Source: Opitutia bacterium
GTDB lineage: Bacteria > Verrucomicrobiota > Verrucomicrobiia > Opitutales > Seribacteraceae
Length of the DNA: 64,000 nt
NCBI GenBank assembly: GCA_002716045.1
Contig: PAZC01000040.1
Span: forward strand, 22,552 to 86,551
Reading direction: 5' to 3'
The translations under genes and the position numbers were made by a program. Positions within the stretch are counted from its first letter, which is position 1, and the number at the start of each line of letters is the position of its first letter. The notes under the pieces were generated by a model. The model searched no databases. It saw only the letters and a program-made list of their open reading frames with translations, and was not told where the DNA came from. Below are positions 8,535 through 17,073 of this stretch, piece by piece.

Positions 8535-10121
8535 TCAAATATCGTTGCGCAGAGCAAAAGCCAATTGATCGAGAAGCTCGGTGGTGGCAACGGCTTCTTG
8601 CCCCCGTTGGCGGGCGAGACAATCGGCTGCAATGCCATGCCATATGGTGCCAAGGGATGAAGCGTCCAATGACTTGTGTCCGCGAGCCAACAAACCGCCG
8701 ACAATGCCCGCGAGCAAATCACCGCTCCCTCCGCGAGCCAAAACGGGACCACCCCGGTAATTAATAAGCACGCGCTCGGGATCACAAACACTGGAAAGGG
8801 GTCCTTTGAGAATCATGGTGACACCACCATTTTCCCGGCAGAAAGCTTTCAAGGCATCGGCTCCTTCAGGAGGATCATCCCCGCCGACCAAGCGAGCCAA
8901 TTCCCCCAAGTGCGGCGTGAGGATTGCCCACTCGGGGCGGGCCAAGCTTTTGATGATCTCCGGACGCAAGGCATCGGCATCCAATAAAACTGGTCCGGCA
9001 AAAGCTTTCAAAACCTCCTCAAGCAAAAGCAGTGTTTCACGCTCGGCACCCAAGCCAGGACCGGCGACCAATGCAGACGCCCCTTCCAATGCAGCCAATA
9101 CTTGCCCACGCCCCTCCAGAGCCAATCCACCTGTCTCGGTCTCGGGCAAAGCCGCCCACATGGCTTCAGGCAATGCCGCGGAAAAGGATGGCATGACGGA
9201 TTCAGGCCCACAAGCAGTGAGCAAGCCTACACCGGAGCGAGCCGCTGCCTTGGTCGCCATCAAGAGGGCTCCTGGCATATTGCGGGAACCTCCGAGGAGG
9301 ACGAGGCGCCCAAAAGTTCGCTTGTCGCAAAGCGCTGGTCTCAAGGATCGAAGCAAAGCTATGTTTTCAGCGAGCAAAAGTTCCTCCGGACGAGCGGCCA
9401 CCGGTAATTTTGCGCCATCGAAAAATCCCACGTCAACGTAACGCAAACGCCCTAGTGTTTTTGCATTGGCAGGTTCAAGCACGGGAGACTTGGCAATGCC
9501 GGTGGCATAGGTGAAATCAGCCCGAAAGCTGATTTCATCGGACTCGTCGCCCACCCCACTAGGCAGATCCACAGCAACTCGGACCCCGATTTTCTCAAAG
9601 TTATTGACGGCCTCGATCAACGAACGAAGGGGCTCCCGCAAGGGGGGACGAAACTGCATTCCCACCAAACCGTCGAGACATACGTCGAAGCCCGAGCCCA
9701 CAACCTCCTCTAATCCGGCAGTTATTTCGGCAACACTGTCATCAGGACCAAGAGGATCGAGAAAAGTCACCCGATCGGTCTTCTCCAGTTGAGCGACCGC
9801 TCGGCGAACATTAGGCTTGGCATCATGAAAAGGCACTTGGGGCAGAACGAAAGCATGGCCCAAGGGAAGGAATTTCAGCAAACGGCGAGTGACCACCAAG
9901 GCATCTCCTCCATTGTGACCCTTGCCAACCAAGGCAAGAATGCGGAGCTTGCGAGGCAAATTGCGCCATTCGCGTAGGTCACGAGCCAATTCGTCGGCCA
10001 AACCTTCACCCGCTCGGGTCATGGCTTGCCATTCCGCCTCCTCGTCCCCACTCAACAAATCCCGCTCAAAGGCAAGCGACTCCTGGCAAGAAAGAAAAGG
10101 GGCTGTCCGGAGAGAATTCAT
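8535..10121 (-). CDS. nnr: Bifunctional NAD(P)H-hydrate epimerase/dehydratase
   Basis: A 528-residue fusion that repairs hydrated NADH and NADPH. The N-terminal half is the epimerase (YjeF-N fold) with LVGKGHNGGDALVVTR for ligand binding and a DLPSGV loop. The C-terminal half is the ADP-dependent dehydratase, a ribokinase-like fold, with GSRNMPGALLMA, LTPHLGELARL and the GGSGDLLAGI nucleotide-binding motif near the end. The canonical epimerase motif is GNNGGD; here it is GHNGGD. The start is ATG 10121, which overlaps the acpS stop as ATGA; longer upstream frames would run through acpS and are rejected. Last gene of the pdxJ-acpS-nnr group. Confidence 0.95.
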   Translation of the reverse strand: MNSLRTAPFLSCQESLAFERDLLSGDEEAEWQAMTRAGEGLADELARDLREWRNLPRKLRILALVGKGHNGGDALVVTRRLLKFLPLGHAFVLPQVPFHDAKPNVRRAVAQLEKTDRVTFLDPLGPDDSVAEITAGLEEVVGSGFDVCLDGLVGMQFRPPLREPLRSLIEAVNNFEKIGVRVAVDLPSGVGDESDEISFRADFTYATGIAKSPVLEPANAKTLGRLRYVDVGFFDGAKLPVAARPEELLLAENIALLRSLRPALCDKRTFGRLVLLGGSRNMPGALLMATKAAARSGVGLLTACGPESVMPSFSAALPEAMWAALPETETGGLALEGRGQVLAALEGASALVAGPGLGAERETLLLLEEVLKAFAGPVLLDADALRPEIIKSLARPEWAILTPHLGELARLVGGDDPPEGADALKAFCRENGGVTMILKGPLSSVCDPERVLINYRGGPVLARGGSGDLLAGIVGGLLARGHKSLDASSLGTIWHGIAADCLARQRGQEAVATTELLDQLAFALRNDI

Positions 10122-10522
10122 CGGGTAATTACGGCAAATGCCACAGCCATGTCCTTTAGGTGAGACAGGCTGAGCAAAACTTGTTCGCCTCCGATGACCT
10201 TGAGTTGGGCAGCGGCCTTTTCGTCTAGCTTTACAACAGGGGCGCCGCTGTCTTGTCGTGAGACTGAAACCGAGAGCCAACCAATCTCAGCTCCGATCCC
10301 AGTGCCAAAGGCCTTGGAAACCGCTTCCTTGGCCGCGAAACGGGCCGCAAAGTGGGGGTCGGGATCGCTCATGGCCAGACAGTACTCCCGCTCCTCAAAG
10401 GTGAATACCTTCTCAAGGAAATGTTCTCCGTGATTTTCACGGGAATTGCGGATGCGGGCGACTTCCACCAAGTCAACGCCAACCCCCAAGGTGATGGCAT
10501 CGGCTGAAAAATCGGGGTTCAT
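10118..10522 (-). CDS. acpS: Holo-[acyl-carrier-protein] synthase
   Basis: A 134-residue 4'-phosphopantetheinyl transferase that converts apo-ACP to holo-ACP using CoA. The hallmark GVGVDLVEVARI at residues 13-24 carries the magnesium-binding Asp, and FAARFAAKEAVSKAFG near residue 60 carries the second Glu and Lys of the active site. LSLSHLKDMAVAFAV forms the last strand. Length is normal for AcpS. It overlaps pdxJ upstream and nnr downstream by ATGA junctions, so all three are almost certainly co-translated; pdxJ-acpS linkage is also seen in Escherichia coli. Likely substrates in this window include the ACP domain of the dehydratase fusion at 4.2-5.1 kb. Confidence 0.97.
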   Translation of the reverse strand: MNPDFSADAITLGVGVDLVEVARIRNSRENHGEHFLEKVFTFEEREYCLAMSDPDPHFAARFAAKEAVSKAFGTGIGAEIGWLSVSVSRQDSGAPVVKLDEKAAAQLKVIGGEQVLLSLSHLKDMAVAFAVITR

Positions 10523-11271
10523 GAGTCTGGGTTGAGGGAGGCGCGCATGCTGGCGACGGCTTCCTCAATGCCGGTGAAAAGAGAACGACTGATTATGCTA
10601 TGGCCTATATTGAATTCATGAACTTGATCCAAGGTGCGCGCCTCCACGACGTTATCATAATTGATGCCGTGCCCAGCGTTTACTCGCAGACCCAACTCCA
10701 CGCCGAGTGTCATGCCGGAGCGCAAAGCCTCCATTTCACGGGTTCGGGCTTCCTGGTCGAACCAAGCTTGGGCAAAGCTTCCGGTGTGCAATTCGACCCA
10801 CGGAGCACCTACCTCGGCAGATGCCTCTAGTTGTGAGCTTTCGGGATCAATGAACATGCTCACAGGAATACCCGCATCGACCAAGGCACTGGTGACTTCC
10901 CTCGCCTTGGTTCGGTTTCCCGCCACGTCGAGTCCACCCTCAGTGGTGACTTCCTCGCGGTGCTCGGGGACCAGGCAGACGCTGTCTGGCTTGATGCGCA
11001 AGGCGTAGTCCACCATTTCCTCGGCCCAAGACATTTCCAAATTAAGGCGAGTCCGCTTATTCTCCATGTACCGCTCCACGTCTTCCGTCTGCACGTGCCG
11101 GCGATCTTCGCGGACATGCATCGTGATGCCGTCGGCTCCAGCCTCTTCCGAGCGCCATGCGATTTCAGCGGGATCGGGTTCGACGAAGCCCCCGAAGGTG
11201 TTCGGTTCGTCTCGATAGCGAGCCTGCCGCACGGTTGCGGCATGGTCCACGTTCACTCCAAGCAGAATCAT
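10519..11271 (-). CDS. pdxJ: Pyridoxine 5'-phosphate synthase
   Basis: A 250-residue TIM-barrel enzyme of the DXP-dependent vitamin B6 pathway. It condenses 1-deoxyxylulose 5-phosphate with 3-amino-2-oxopropyl phosphate. Signatures are the N-terminal LGVNVDHAATVRQARY, the GADGITMHVREDRRH phosphate-binding region, LNLEMS, VCLVPEHREEVTTEGGLD with its catalytic Glu, and VNAGHGINYDN near the C-terminus. Length is typical. It is the first gene of the pdxJ-acpS-nnr set and overlaps acpS by 4 bp. PLP made by this pathway would serve the several aminotransferases and GlyA encoded nearby. Confidence 0.97.
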   Translation of the reverse strand: MILLGVNVDHAATVRQARYRDEPNTFGGFVEPDPAEIAWRSEEAGADGITMHVREDRRHVQTEDVERYMENKRTRLNLEMSWAEEMVDYALRIKPDSVCLVPEHREEVTTEGGLDVAGNRTKAREVTSALVDAGIPVSMFIDPESSQLEASAEVGAPWVELHTGSFAQAWFDQEARTREMEALRSGMTLGVELGLRVNAGHGINYDNVVEARTLDQVHEFNIGHSIISRSLFTGIEEAVASMRASLNPDS

Positions 11272-11307
11272 GGCAAGAAAAGCAAAGGAATAGTAAATAT
11301 CTGAAAC

Positions 11308-12066
11308 TCAGCTGAAATTCAACAGGGATTGCTCGGGCTTCTCCGTGTTGGGCTCGGACAAGATTTTCTTGAGAAACCGCGGACGGTGAACCTCGGTTGG
11401 TCCATCCTTGGCTAAACCTTTCAAATGGTTCGGCGAACCATAACCTTTGTTACTAGCGAAATCGTAGCCGGGATAACGGGCGGCTAATTCGATCATCAGC
11501 CTATCACGGGTGACCTTGGCCGCGATCGACCCCATTGCCACGGCCAAGGAAATCGTGTCGCCCTTGATCAAGCCTTGGTGATCATAAGGCAAACGCCTCA
11601 TCGGTCGACCATCCACAAGTATAAGCCAACGTTCGCTGGCACTGGAGAGCGGAGAAAAGAAGTTGTCAGATTCTTCTTTTTTTTTCGGCTTCCAAATCCC
11701 ATCGCATTGGTCGGCCAACGCATCCATGGCTCGTCGCATGGCGAGGCAGGTGGCACCAACTATATTCTCGCTCTCGATTTCATCAATCGATGCTTCGCCT
11801 GTCGCGAACCAAAGTTCGCCGGCATCGCGCATCGTTTCCATTTTCGCCAACAATTTCTCTCGTTTCGCTTGATCCAGTTGCTTTGAATCGTTGACCTCGG
11901 CGCAACGGCGTCGGTTAGCCGCGTTGGCAAAGAAACCAACAGTCAGAAGAGCGGCTCCTGCTACGACAGGACCTGCCAAACAACCTCTCCCAGCCTCATC
12001 TACGCCCACAACACCTGAACAAGGTTTTGCAGCCTTGCGGTCATGGGTCCAGAGGGGATTGGGCAT
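11308..12066 (-). CDS. rnhB: Ribonuclease HII
   Basis: A 252-residue nuclease that cuts RNA in RNA-DNA hybrids and removes single ribonucleotides from DNA. The active-site carboxylates are seen in GVVGVDEAGRGCLAGPVV (Asp and Glu), in the ILVDGR strand, and in SIAAKVTRDRLM. The GYGSPNHLKGLAKDGPTEVHR tail is typical of the family. A basic and acidic insertion (KPKKKEESDNFF, around residue 130) makes it slightly longer than most. The gene lies just downstream of the RNase HIII gene on the same strand (12 bp), so the two paralogous functions are probably co-transcribed. Confidence 0.95.
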   Translation of the reverse strand: MPNPLWTHDRKAAKPCSGVVGVDEAGRGCLAGPVVAGAALLTVGFFANAANRRRCAEVNDSKQLDQAKREKLLAKMETMRDAGELWFATGEASIDEIESENIVGATCLAMRRAMDALADQCDGIWKPKKKEESDNFFSPLSSASERWLILVDGRPMRRLPYDHQGLIKGDTISLAVAMGSIAAKVTRDRLMIELAARYPGYDFASNKGYGSPNHLKGLAKDGPTEVHRPRFLKKILSEPNTEKPEQSLLNFS

Positions 12067-12078
12067 AATCCACTAACC

Positions 12079-13071
12079 TTATTTTTTGCTGCGCCCCCAA
12101 TTCGGGTTCCAAGGCTTCTTCGCCGGAGGTGTTTTGCCCAAGGCCTCGTAGGCAGTCTTGAAGTGCAGTTTGCAGAAGCGATTGAGTGAATCCGGACCAA
12201 GGCGAGAAATAATTGCCTTTGCTTTCTCCTTGGCATTGGCGCCGGACCCCTTCGGCAAGGTCTCGCCACACTCCTTTTCCAACTTGCGCATTTGCTGAAG
12301 CCAAGTGGCTCGAGCCACCACCGAGGCGGCGGCCACCACGGGATCTTCCTCCGCCTTTGGGCGCATGCGCAGGTCAAAGCTCTTGTCCTCGATGTGCCGC
12401 TGGACAAGAGGTTGCTTCGAAAATTGGTCCAGCAGGCCCCAAGTTGGCTTGCTTACCTCAAGGGCGTCATTGAGAGCCCGCCCATGCAACCACGCAAGGA
12501 ACTTGTTTAGGTTCTTGCCAAACTTGAGGTACAATTCATTGTACTTGGGCATTCCCGTGTAGGCCGTCTTGATTACGACGCCCTTGGTTTCAATGATCAG
12601 CTTATGCATCTTCACGATGATGCTGTCCGTGATTGTCTTGCTGTCGCGTATGCCGCCGTCCATCCATTTGCGCACCATGTCCCCATCTGCAATAACACAG
12701 GCAGTGACAACGGGTCCGAAAAGGTCACCCTTTCCACTTTCATCGAGCCCGGCATGGTGCTCGAACCATTCCGGGTTATTGACTTCCTCGTAGCCCAGAA
12801 GAAATTCCCCGGTGATCTCGGGTTCCAGTAAATTTTGCACGAAGTCCTCGGTCTTCTTTCCCTGAACGACCAACTTGCCGCTGGTGTATCCCACCACGTT
12901 CACCTGCTCGCCCTTGAATGCGAAATTGGAATAGTTAACCTCGTGCGGAAACCATCCACGAGCATCCAGAACGCCGCCAAGTTTTTCCATCTGCTCATCA
13001 GTGAGCTTGATGGTGTACATCGTTTTCTTGGGCTTTTCGCCATCGCCATTTCCTGATGCTTTTCTTGCCAT
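12079..13071 (-). CDS. rnhC: Ribonuclease HIII
   Basis: A 330-residue type 2 RNase H. The diagnostic active-site segment is GLDESGKGDLFGPVV, where DESGKG replaces the DEAGRG of RNase HII, and a TBP-like N-terminal domain of about 100 residues precedes it, as expected for RNase HIII. Other conserved strands are GIRDSKTITD and DPVVAAASVVARATWL. ATG 13071 is preferred because GGTGGCGG lies just upstream; an open extension to TTG 13110 is less likely. Proteins of this type cut RNA-DNA hybrids of several ribonucleotides. RNase HIII with RNase HII but no RNase HI is a known combination, for instance in Bacillus. Divergent from mutY. Confidence 0.93.
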   Translation of the reverse strand: MARKASGNGDGEKPKKTMYTIKLTDEQMEKLGGVLDARGWFPHEVNYSNFAFKGEQVNVVGYTSGKLVVQGKKTEDFVQNLLEPEITGEFLLGYEEVNNPEWFEHHAGLDESGKGDLFGPVVTACVIADGDMVRKWMDGGIRDSKTITDSIIVKMHKLIIETKGVVIKTAYTGMPKYNELYLKFGKNLNKFLAWLHGRALNDALEVSKPTWGLLDQFSKQPLVQRHIEDKSFDLRMRPKAEEDPVVAAASVVARATWLQQMRKLEKECGETLPKGSGANAKEKAKAIISRLGPDSLNRFCKLHFKTAYEALGKTPPAKKPWNPNWGRSKK

Positions 13072-13122
13072 GTCGCCGCCACCTATGGAAAAGAGATCGA
13101 GTAAACGCAACCGCCAACCAAC

Positions 13123-14175
13123 TTGAATTTACCGAAAGCGCATCCTCTTGCCCCCACCCGAAGTCGCGCCGCCTTTGGTGAAAACTTGCTGGAATGGTAT
13201 GACGAACACCAACGCGTCCTGCCTTGGAGACAACAGCCCAGCCTCTACAAAACAGTGGTCTCTGAATTCATGCTTCAACAAACACGCGTTGCCACTGCGC
13301 TCCCTTACTTCGAACGATGGTTGAAGAAGTTTCCAGACTTCGCCTCCTTGGCAGCATCTTCCGAAGAGGTGGTAGTCAAGGCATGGGAAGGGCTCGGTTA
13401 CTATTCGCGAGCCCGCAATCTGCGAAAGCTCGCCCAACAAATCGACACTCTCGAAGAAATCCCGACCGACTCCAAGTCATGGGAAAGCTTTCCTGGCATA
13501 GGACCTTATGTCGCGGCCGCAGTCACCAGCATAAATTTCGGTACCCAAGCAGCCGTGGTGGATGGCAACGTAGTGCGCGTGCTCTGCCGGCTATTGTCGG
13601 TCGACAAGGAATATCGTGACGGCGCCAGCGCCCAACGCGAATTGCGACCAGTTGCACAAAAACTGCTGAATCCAGAAAGACCGGGAGATTACAACCAAGC
13701 CATCATGGAGTTGGGAGCTACCGTCTGCCATCGACAAGCCCCTGTCTGTACCGTTTGTCCCATAGTGAAATTTTGCCATAGCGGAAGCCGCGGAGACGCC
13801 GAAAGGTTTCCCCGAATAGCGAAACGAAAAACTGAGAAAGTCAGCGTTGATCGCCTCTGGATCACCCGTGACAGTTGCCTGCTTCTGCACGAAACACCAA
13901 CCGATTCCAAACGCCTCGCAGGTCTTATGGAACTGCCTCGAACAGAGAATCTGCCCACCTTGTCAAAACCAAAGAAAAAAGACCTCATCACCATCAAGAA
14001 AAGGGCAATCAGCAACCAATCGATCGAGGAACGCATTCATCGATCAGAATTACCGGAAGACTTGGACTTGGAAGATTATCCCGAGCTACGCTTCGTGCCC
14101 TTGGCCAACTTGGATGAGATCACCCTGTCTGGCCCCCACCGCAGATGGTTACTCGAGTTAGCGACAAAGAAGTAA
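13123..14175 (+). CDS. mutY: A/G-specific adenine DNA glycosylase
   Basis: A 350-residue base-excision repair enzyme that removes adenine mispaired with 8-oxoguanine. The catalytic Glu sits in VVSEFMLQQTR, the helix-hairpin-helix is SFPGIGPYVAAAV, and the catalytic Asp is in VVDGNVVRVLCR. The iron-sulfur cluster loop is C-x6-C-x2-C-x5-C in CHRQAPVCTVC and the following Cys. A C-terminal NUDIX-like recognition domain of about 120 residues is present. The start is TTG 13123; no ATG or GTG gives a complete N-terminal helix. It is divergent from rnhC (51 bp between starts) and its stop directly abuts the mpl stop with no intergenic base. Confidence 0.95.
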   Translation: MNLPKAHPLAPTRSRAAFGENLLEWYDEHQRVLPWRQQPSLYKTVVSEFMLQQTRVATALPYFERWLKKFPDFASLAASSEEVVVKAWEGLGYYSRARNLRKLAQQIDTLEEIPTDSKSWESFPGIGPYVAAAVTSINFGTQAAVVDGNVVRVLCRLLSVDKEYRDGASAQRELRPVAQKLLNPERPGDYNQAIMELGATVCHRQAPVCTVCPIVKFCHSGSRGDAERFPRIAKRKTEKVSVDRLWITRDSCLLLHETPTDSKRLAGLMELPRTENLPTLSKPKKKDLITIKKRAISNQSIEERIHRSELPEDLDLEDYPELRFVPLANLDEITLSGPHRRWLLELATKK

Positions 14176-15618
14176 TCAAACCAAACTCTCCGCGACCTGA
14201 CCAATCACACCGTCGAAGGAGCCATTAGAGAAAAAGGCCAGGAGAACTTTTCCCTCGCTCGAAAATTTGCGTGCAAGGAGTGATTCACCAAGGTCTGCAT
14301 TTGTCTCATAGGCTTCGGCCAAACGACCTTTCTGCTGCAAGCATTCGATCATCGATCGAACGTCCAAGCGCTCCTTGGGGGCAAATCTTTCGGCCCGGTT
14401 TATTCCGCCGACCAATACTTCGTCAGCCTCCGCGAGAGCTTCAGTGAACTCGGCTTGGAAGACATTGGTCACGGCGGTGTTGCTTCGAGGTTCGAAGCAC
14501 GCGATGAGACGATGCTGCGGCCAACGGGCACGCAAGGAAACCAACGCTCCCTCAATGGCCGTGGGGTGATGGGCGAAATCCGACAAGACAACGAGGCTCT
14601 CCCTATCAACCAGTACTTCCTGCCGTCGCTTGACACCTTGGCACTTGTTGAAGGGTGGTATGCCAAAAGAGGCAAAGGGGTTCGTCAAGTCGGGCTCAAT
14701 TCCGGAAGCGACAGCTTGAGCCAGGACGGATGACATTGCGGCCATGGCGGCATTGCGGGCATTGTATTCTCCAGGAAGGCTCCATTCGATGGCACCGACC
14801 GGAGTGTCTCGCCAGACCAAGTTGAAGGAGGCCCCGGCAGGCCCTTCCGAGAAACCCGCCATGCGGAGGTCGTTGTCGGGGCCAACCCCCACGCGAACGG
14901 TTGTTGTCCAAGAGGCAGTTGGCAAGGAAGCTATGTTGGGATCGTCTCCGTTCAAGAGGACAAAGCCGTCGCTTGGCACAATTCGCAGAAGATGCTCAAA
15001 GGTTCGAGTGACGTCAGCGAGGTCACGAAAAATATCAGAGTGATCAAACTCTAGATTGTTAAGAATTAGTATGCGGGGACGATAGTGAATGAACTTGCTG
15101 CGCTTGTCGAAGAAAGCCGAGTCGTACTCGTCGCCCTCAATCACAAATGGCGCAGTGGGCAAACCTAACTCGCTTCCCGAGGGAAGATCCAGCGGAACGC
15201 CGCCAACGAGATACCCCGGCTCGACCCCAGCCTCGCGCAGAGCGAATGCGGCAAGAGAGGTAGTAGTTGTCTTGCCATGGGTGCCTGCCACAACCACGGA
15301 AGGTCGACTTCCGATAAGTTCTTCGCCAATTAATTGCGGAAGACAAACAAAGGGCACGGATCTGTCGCGAAGAAGCCATTCCACTTGAGCATTTCCTCGT
15401 GAAACCGCATTGCCAACCACTACGCGGTCAGGCAACCAAGTGTGGAGAGCTTTCTCATCGAACCCCTCGAAAAGCTCGATGCCGGCTTCCGACAAGACAT
15501 CAGACATGGGTGGATAGACCCCCGCATCCGAACCAGCCACCTCAACCCCTTGCTTCTTGAGCAAGACCGCGGCATTGCCCATGGCTGTTCCACATATTCC
15601 AATGAAAAAAACTCGCAT
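14176..15618 (-). CDS. mpl: UDP-N-acetylmuramate:L-alanyl-gamma-D-glutamyl-meso-diaminopimelate ligase
   Basis: A 480-residue Mur ligase family enzyme of peptidoglycan recycling. It attaches the recovered tripeptide to UDP-MurNAc. The N-terminal Rossmann motif is GICGTAMGNAA, the ATP-binding P-loop is GTHGKTTTTSLAAFAL, and the acidic metal-binding stretch EGDEYDSAFFDKRSKF is typical of Mpl; MurC would differ here. Its presence implies meso-DAP peptidoglycan and periplasmic turnover products being imported. It is divergent from purD across about 100 bp that must contain both promoters, and convergent with mutY. Confidence 0.93.
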   Translation of the reverse strand: MRVFFIGICGTAMGNAAVLLKKQGVEVAGSDAGVYPPMSDVLSEAGIELFEGFDEKALHTWLPDRVVVGNAVSRGNAQVEWLLRDRSVPFVCLPQLIGEELIGSRPSVVVAGTHGKTTTTSLAAFALREAGVEPGYLVGGVPLDLPSGSELGLPTAPFVIEGDEYDSAFFDKRSKFIHYRPRILILNNLEFDHSDIFRDLADVTRTFEHLLRIVPSDGFVLLNGDDPNIASLPTASWTTTVRVGVGPDNDLRMAGFSEGPAGASFNLVWRDTPVGAIEWSLPGEYNARNAAMAAMSSVLAQAVASGIEPDLTNPFASFGIPPFNKCQGVKRRQEVLVDRESLVVLSDFAHHPTAIEGALVSLRARWPQHRLIACFEPRSNTAVTNVFQAEFTEALAEADEVLVGGINRAERFAPKERLDVRSMIECLQQKGRLAEAYETNADLGESLLARKFSSEGKVLLAFFSNGSFDGVIGQVAESLV

Positions 15619-15708
15619 GAGTGATGCATGGTTACGAATCGACGCCGGAACGGAAGCTTGAAATTAGTACGCCCCAAACAAAAACCCTTTTCCCTCGACA
15701 CTAACGAA

Positions 15709-15722
15709 GTTTTTGCAAAAAC
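15709..15722. promoter_or_regulatory. 14-bp perfect palindrome abutting the purD start codon
   Basis: GTTTTTGCAAAAAC reads identically on both strands and ends at the base before the purD ATG, in the mpl-purD divergent gap. It could be an operator or chance; a few perfect 14-mers are expected in 64 kb by chance. Confidence 0.25.
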
Positions 15723-17018
15723 ATGTCCATGGCTATAAACGACAACTTGAAAATTTTAATTTTAGGCTCCGGCGGCCGTGAGCACATGCTAGCAAAGGTC
15801 TGCTCCCAAAGCCCCTTGGCCAATGAAGTGATCGTGGCTCCGGGCAACGGAGGAATGGCCAAGGAGTTCACCTGTTTTCCGATTAATGCTGGAGACAACG
15901 CTGCAGTGCTCGATTTAGTCAGGCAAGAGGAGGTAAACTTCGTCGTTGTGGGACCAGAAGTACCTCTTTGCAATGGCATAGTGGATGCCTTGGCGGATGC
16001 GAACGTCCCGGCCTACGGACCCAACGCCGCCGGAGCCCAACTGGAGGGCAGCAAGGCATTCACAAAGGATTTCCTCGCTCGGCACGGCATTCCAACAGCC
16101 GCTTACGGAACCTTTACCGAAGTGGAAGATGCCTTGGCTTTCCTCGCCCAGTCCGATTTGCCCGTGGTGGTGAAAGCTAGCGGACTCGCTGCAGGCAAGG
16201 GGGTCATCATTTGCCAAACCCGCGAGGAAGCCGAGGATGCCACCCGGGAAATGCTTTCAGGAGCTTCCTTTGGAGAGAGTGGAAAAAAGGTAGTGATCGA
16301 AGAGTTTCTGGAGGGAGAAGAAGCTTCCTTGCACGTCATAGCCTCAGGCGAAAGTTACGTCACCTTGCCGATGAGCCAAGATCACAAGAATATTGGCGAA
16401 GGAGACGTCGGCTTGAACACTGGGGGCATGGGGGCATATGCGCCAGCTAGCCTGGTCACCCCCGAGATGCTGGCTGATTACGAGGAAAACGTCGTACGCC
16501 CTACCCTAGCGGGATTGAAAGCAGACGGCATAGACTTTCGCGGCACCTTATACGTCGGCCTGATGTTGTCGGCGGACGGTCCCAAGGTGCTCGAATTCAA
16601 CGTCAGGTTCGGCGATCCCGAAACCCAAGCCATCTTGCCTATGGTCAACGAAGACCTGCTCCCCTCATTGCTTGCAAGTGCAAAGGGTGAACCCATGCCC
16701 GAACGGCTTAAGTTCAAGGAAGGGGCGACAATGGTTGTGGTATTGGCATCAAAAGGATACCCGGAATCTTATCCCAAAGGGGAAATCATTGAGGTTCCCG
16801 AAAATCTTCCGGAAGGCACCCAGCTCGTGCATGCTGGAACTTCTCTCGCTGATTCAGGTGAATTAATTACTTCGGGAGGGCGAGTGCTCGGAGCAGTCGG
16901 CATAGGCTCGAATCTTGGCGAGGCCGCGAAAAAAGCATACCTGTTATGTGACCAAGTGGCATTTGAGTCGAAATATTTCCGCCGCGACATCGGACACCAC
17001 GAGTTAAACCGCACTTGA
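15723..17018 (+). CDS. purD: Phosphoribosylamine-glycine ligase
   Basis: A 431-residue ATP-grasp enzyme for step two of purine synthesis, forming glycinamide ribonucleotide. Signatures are LILGSGGREHMLA at the N-terminus, GPEVPLCNGIVDAL, KASGLAAGKGVIIC in the ATP-grasp domain, EFLEGEEASLHVI, the SQDHKNIGEGDVGLNTGGMGAY segment, and EFNVRFGDPETQ with its metal ligands. Length is normal. ATG 15723 or ATG 15729 may be used; neither has a clear Shine-Dalgarno sequence, and the palindrome at 15709-15722 sits where one would be. GlyA, about 600 bp downstream, makes glycine, the substrate of this enzyme, and may be partly co-expressed. Confidence 0.96.
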   Translation: MSMAINDNLKILILGSGGREHMLAKVCSQSPLANEVIVAPGNGGMAKEFTCFPINAGDNAAVLDLVRQEEVNFVVVGPEVPLCNGIVDALADANVPAYGPNAAGAQLEGSKAFTKDFLARHGIPTAAYGTFTEVEDALAFLAQSDLPVVVKASGLAAGKGVIICQTREEAEDATREMLSGASFGESGKKVVIEEFLEGEEASLHVIASGESYVTLPMSQDHKNIGEGDVGLNTGGMGAYAPASLVTPEMLADYEENVVRPTLAGLKADGIDFRGTLYVGLMLSADGPKVLEFNVRFGDPETQAILPMVNEDLLPSLLASAKGEPMPERLKFKEGATMVVVLASKGYPESYPKGEIIEVPENLPEGTQLVHAGTSLADSGELITSGGRVLGAVGIGSNLGEAAKKAYLLCDQVAFESKYFRRDIGHHELNRT

Positions 17019-17073
17019 TTTATTAGCCCTTGCCTTTTCCTGAGTTAAACAAAAAAAAGGCGTTAATACAGGC

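Noticed and set aside
9033..9048. TGTTTCAC half site of parS
   Set aside because: Only the left half of TGTTTCACGTGAAACA is present, inside nnr; another half site at 30,317 is also incomplete.
8806..9441. A 211-codon plus-strand frame
   Set aside because: It lies wholly antisense to nnr, is of low complexity (Ser, Ala, Lys, Pro) and has no family features.
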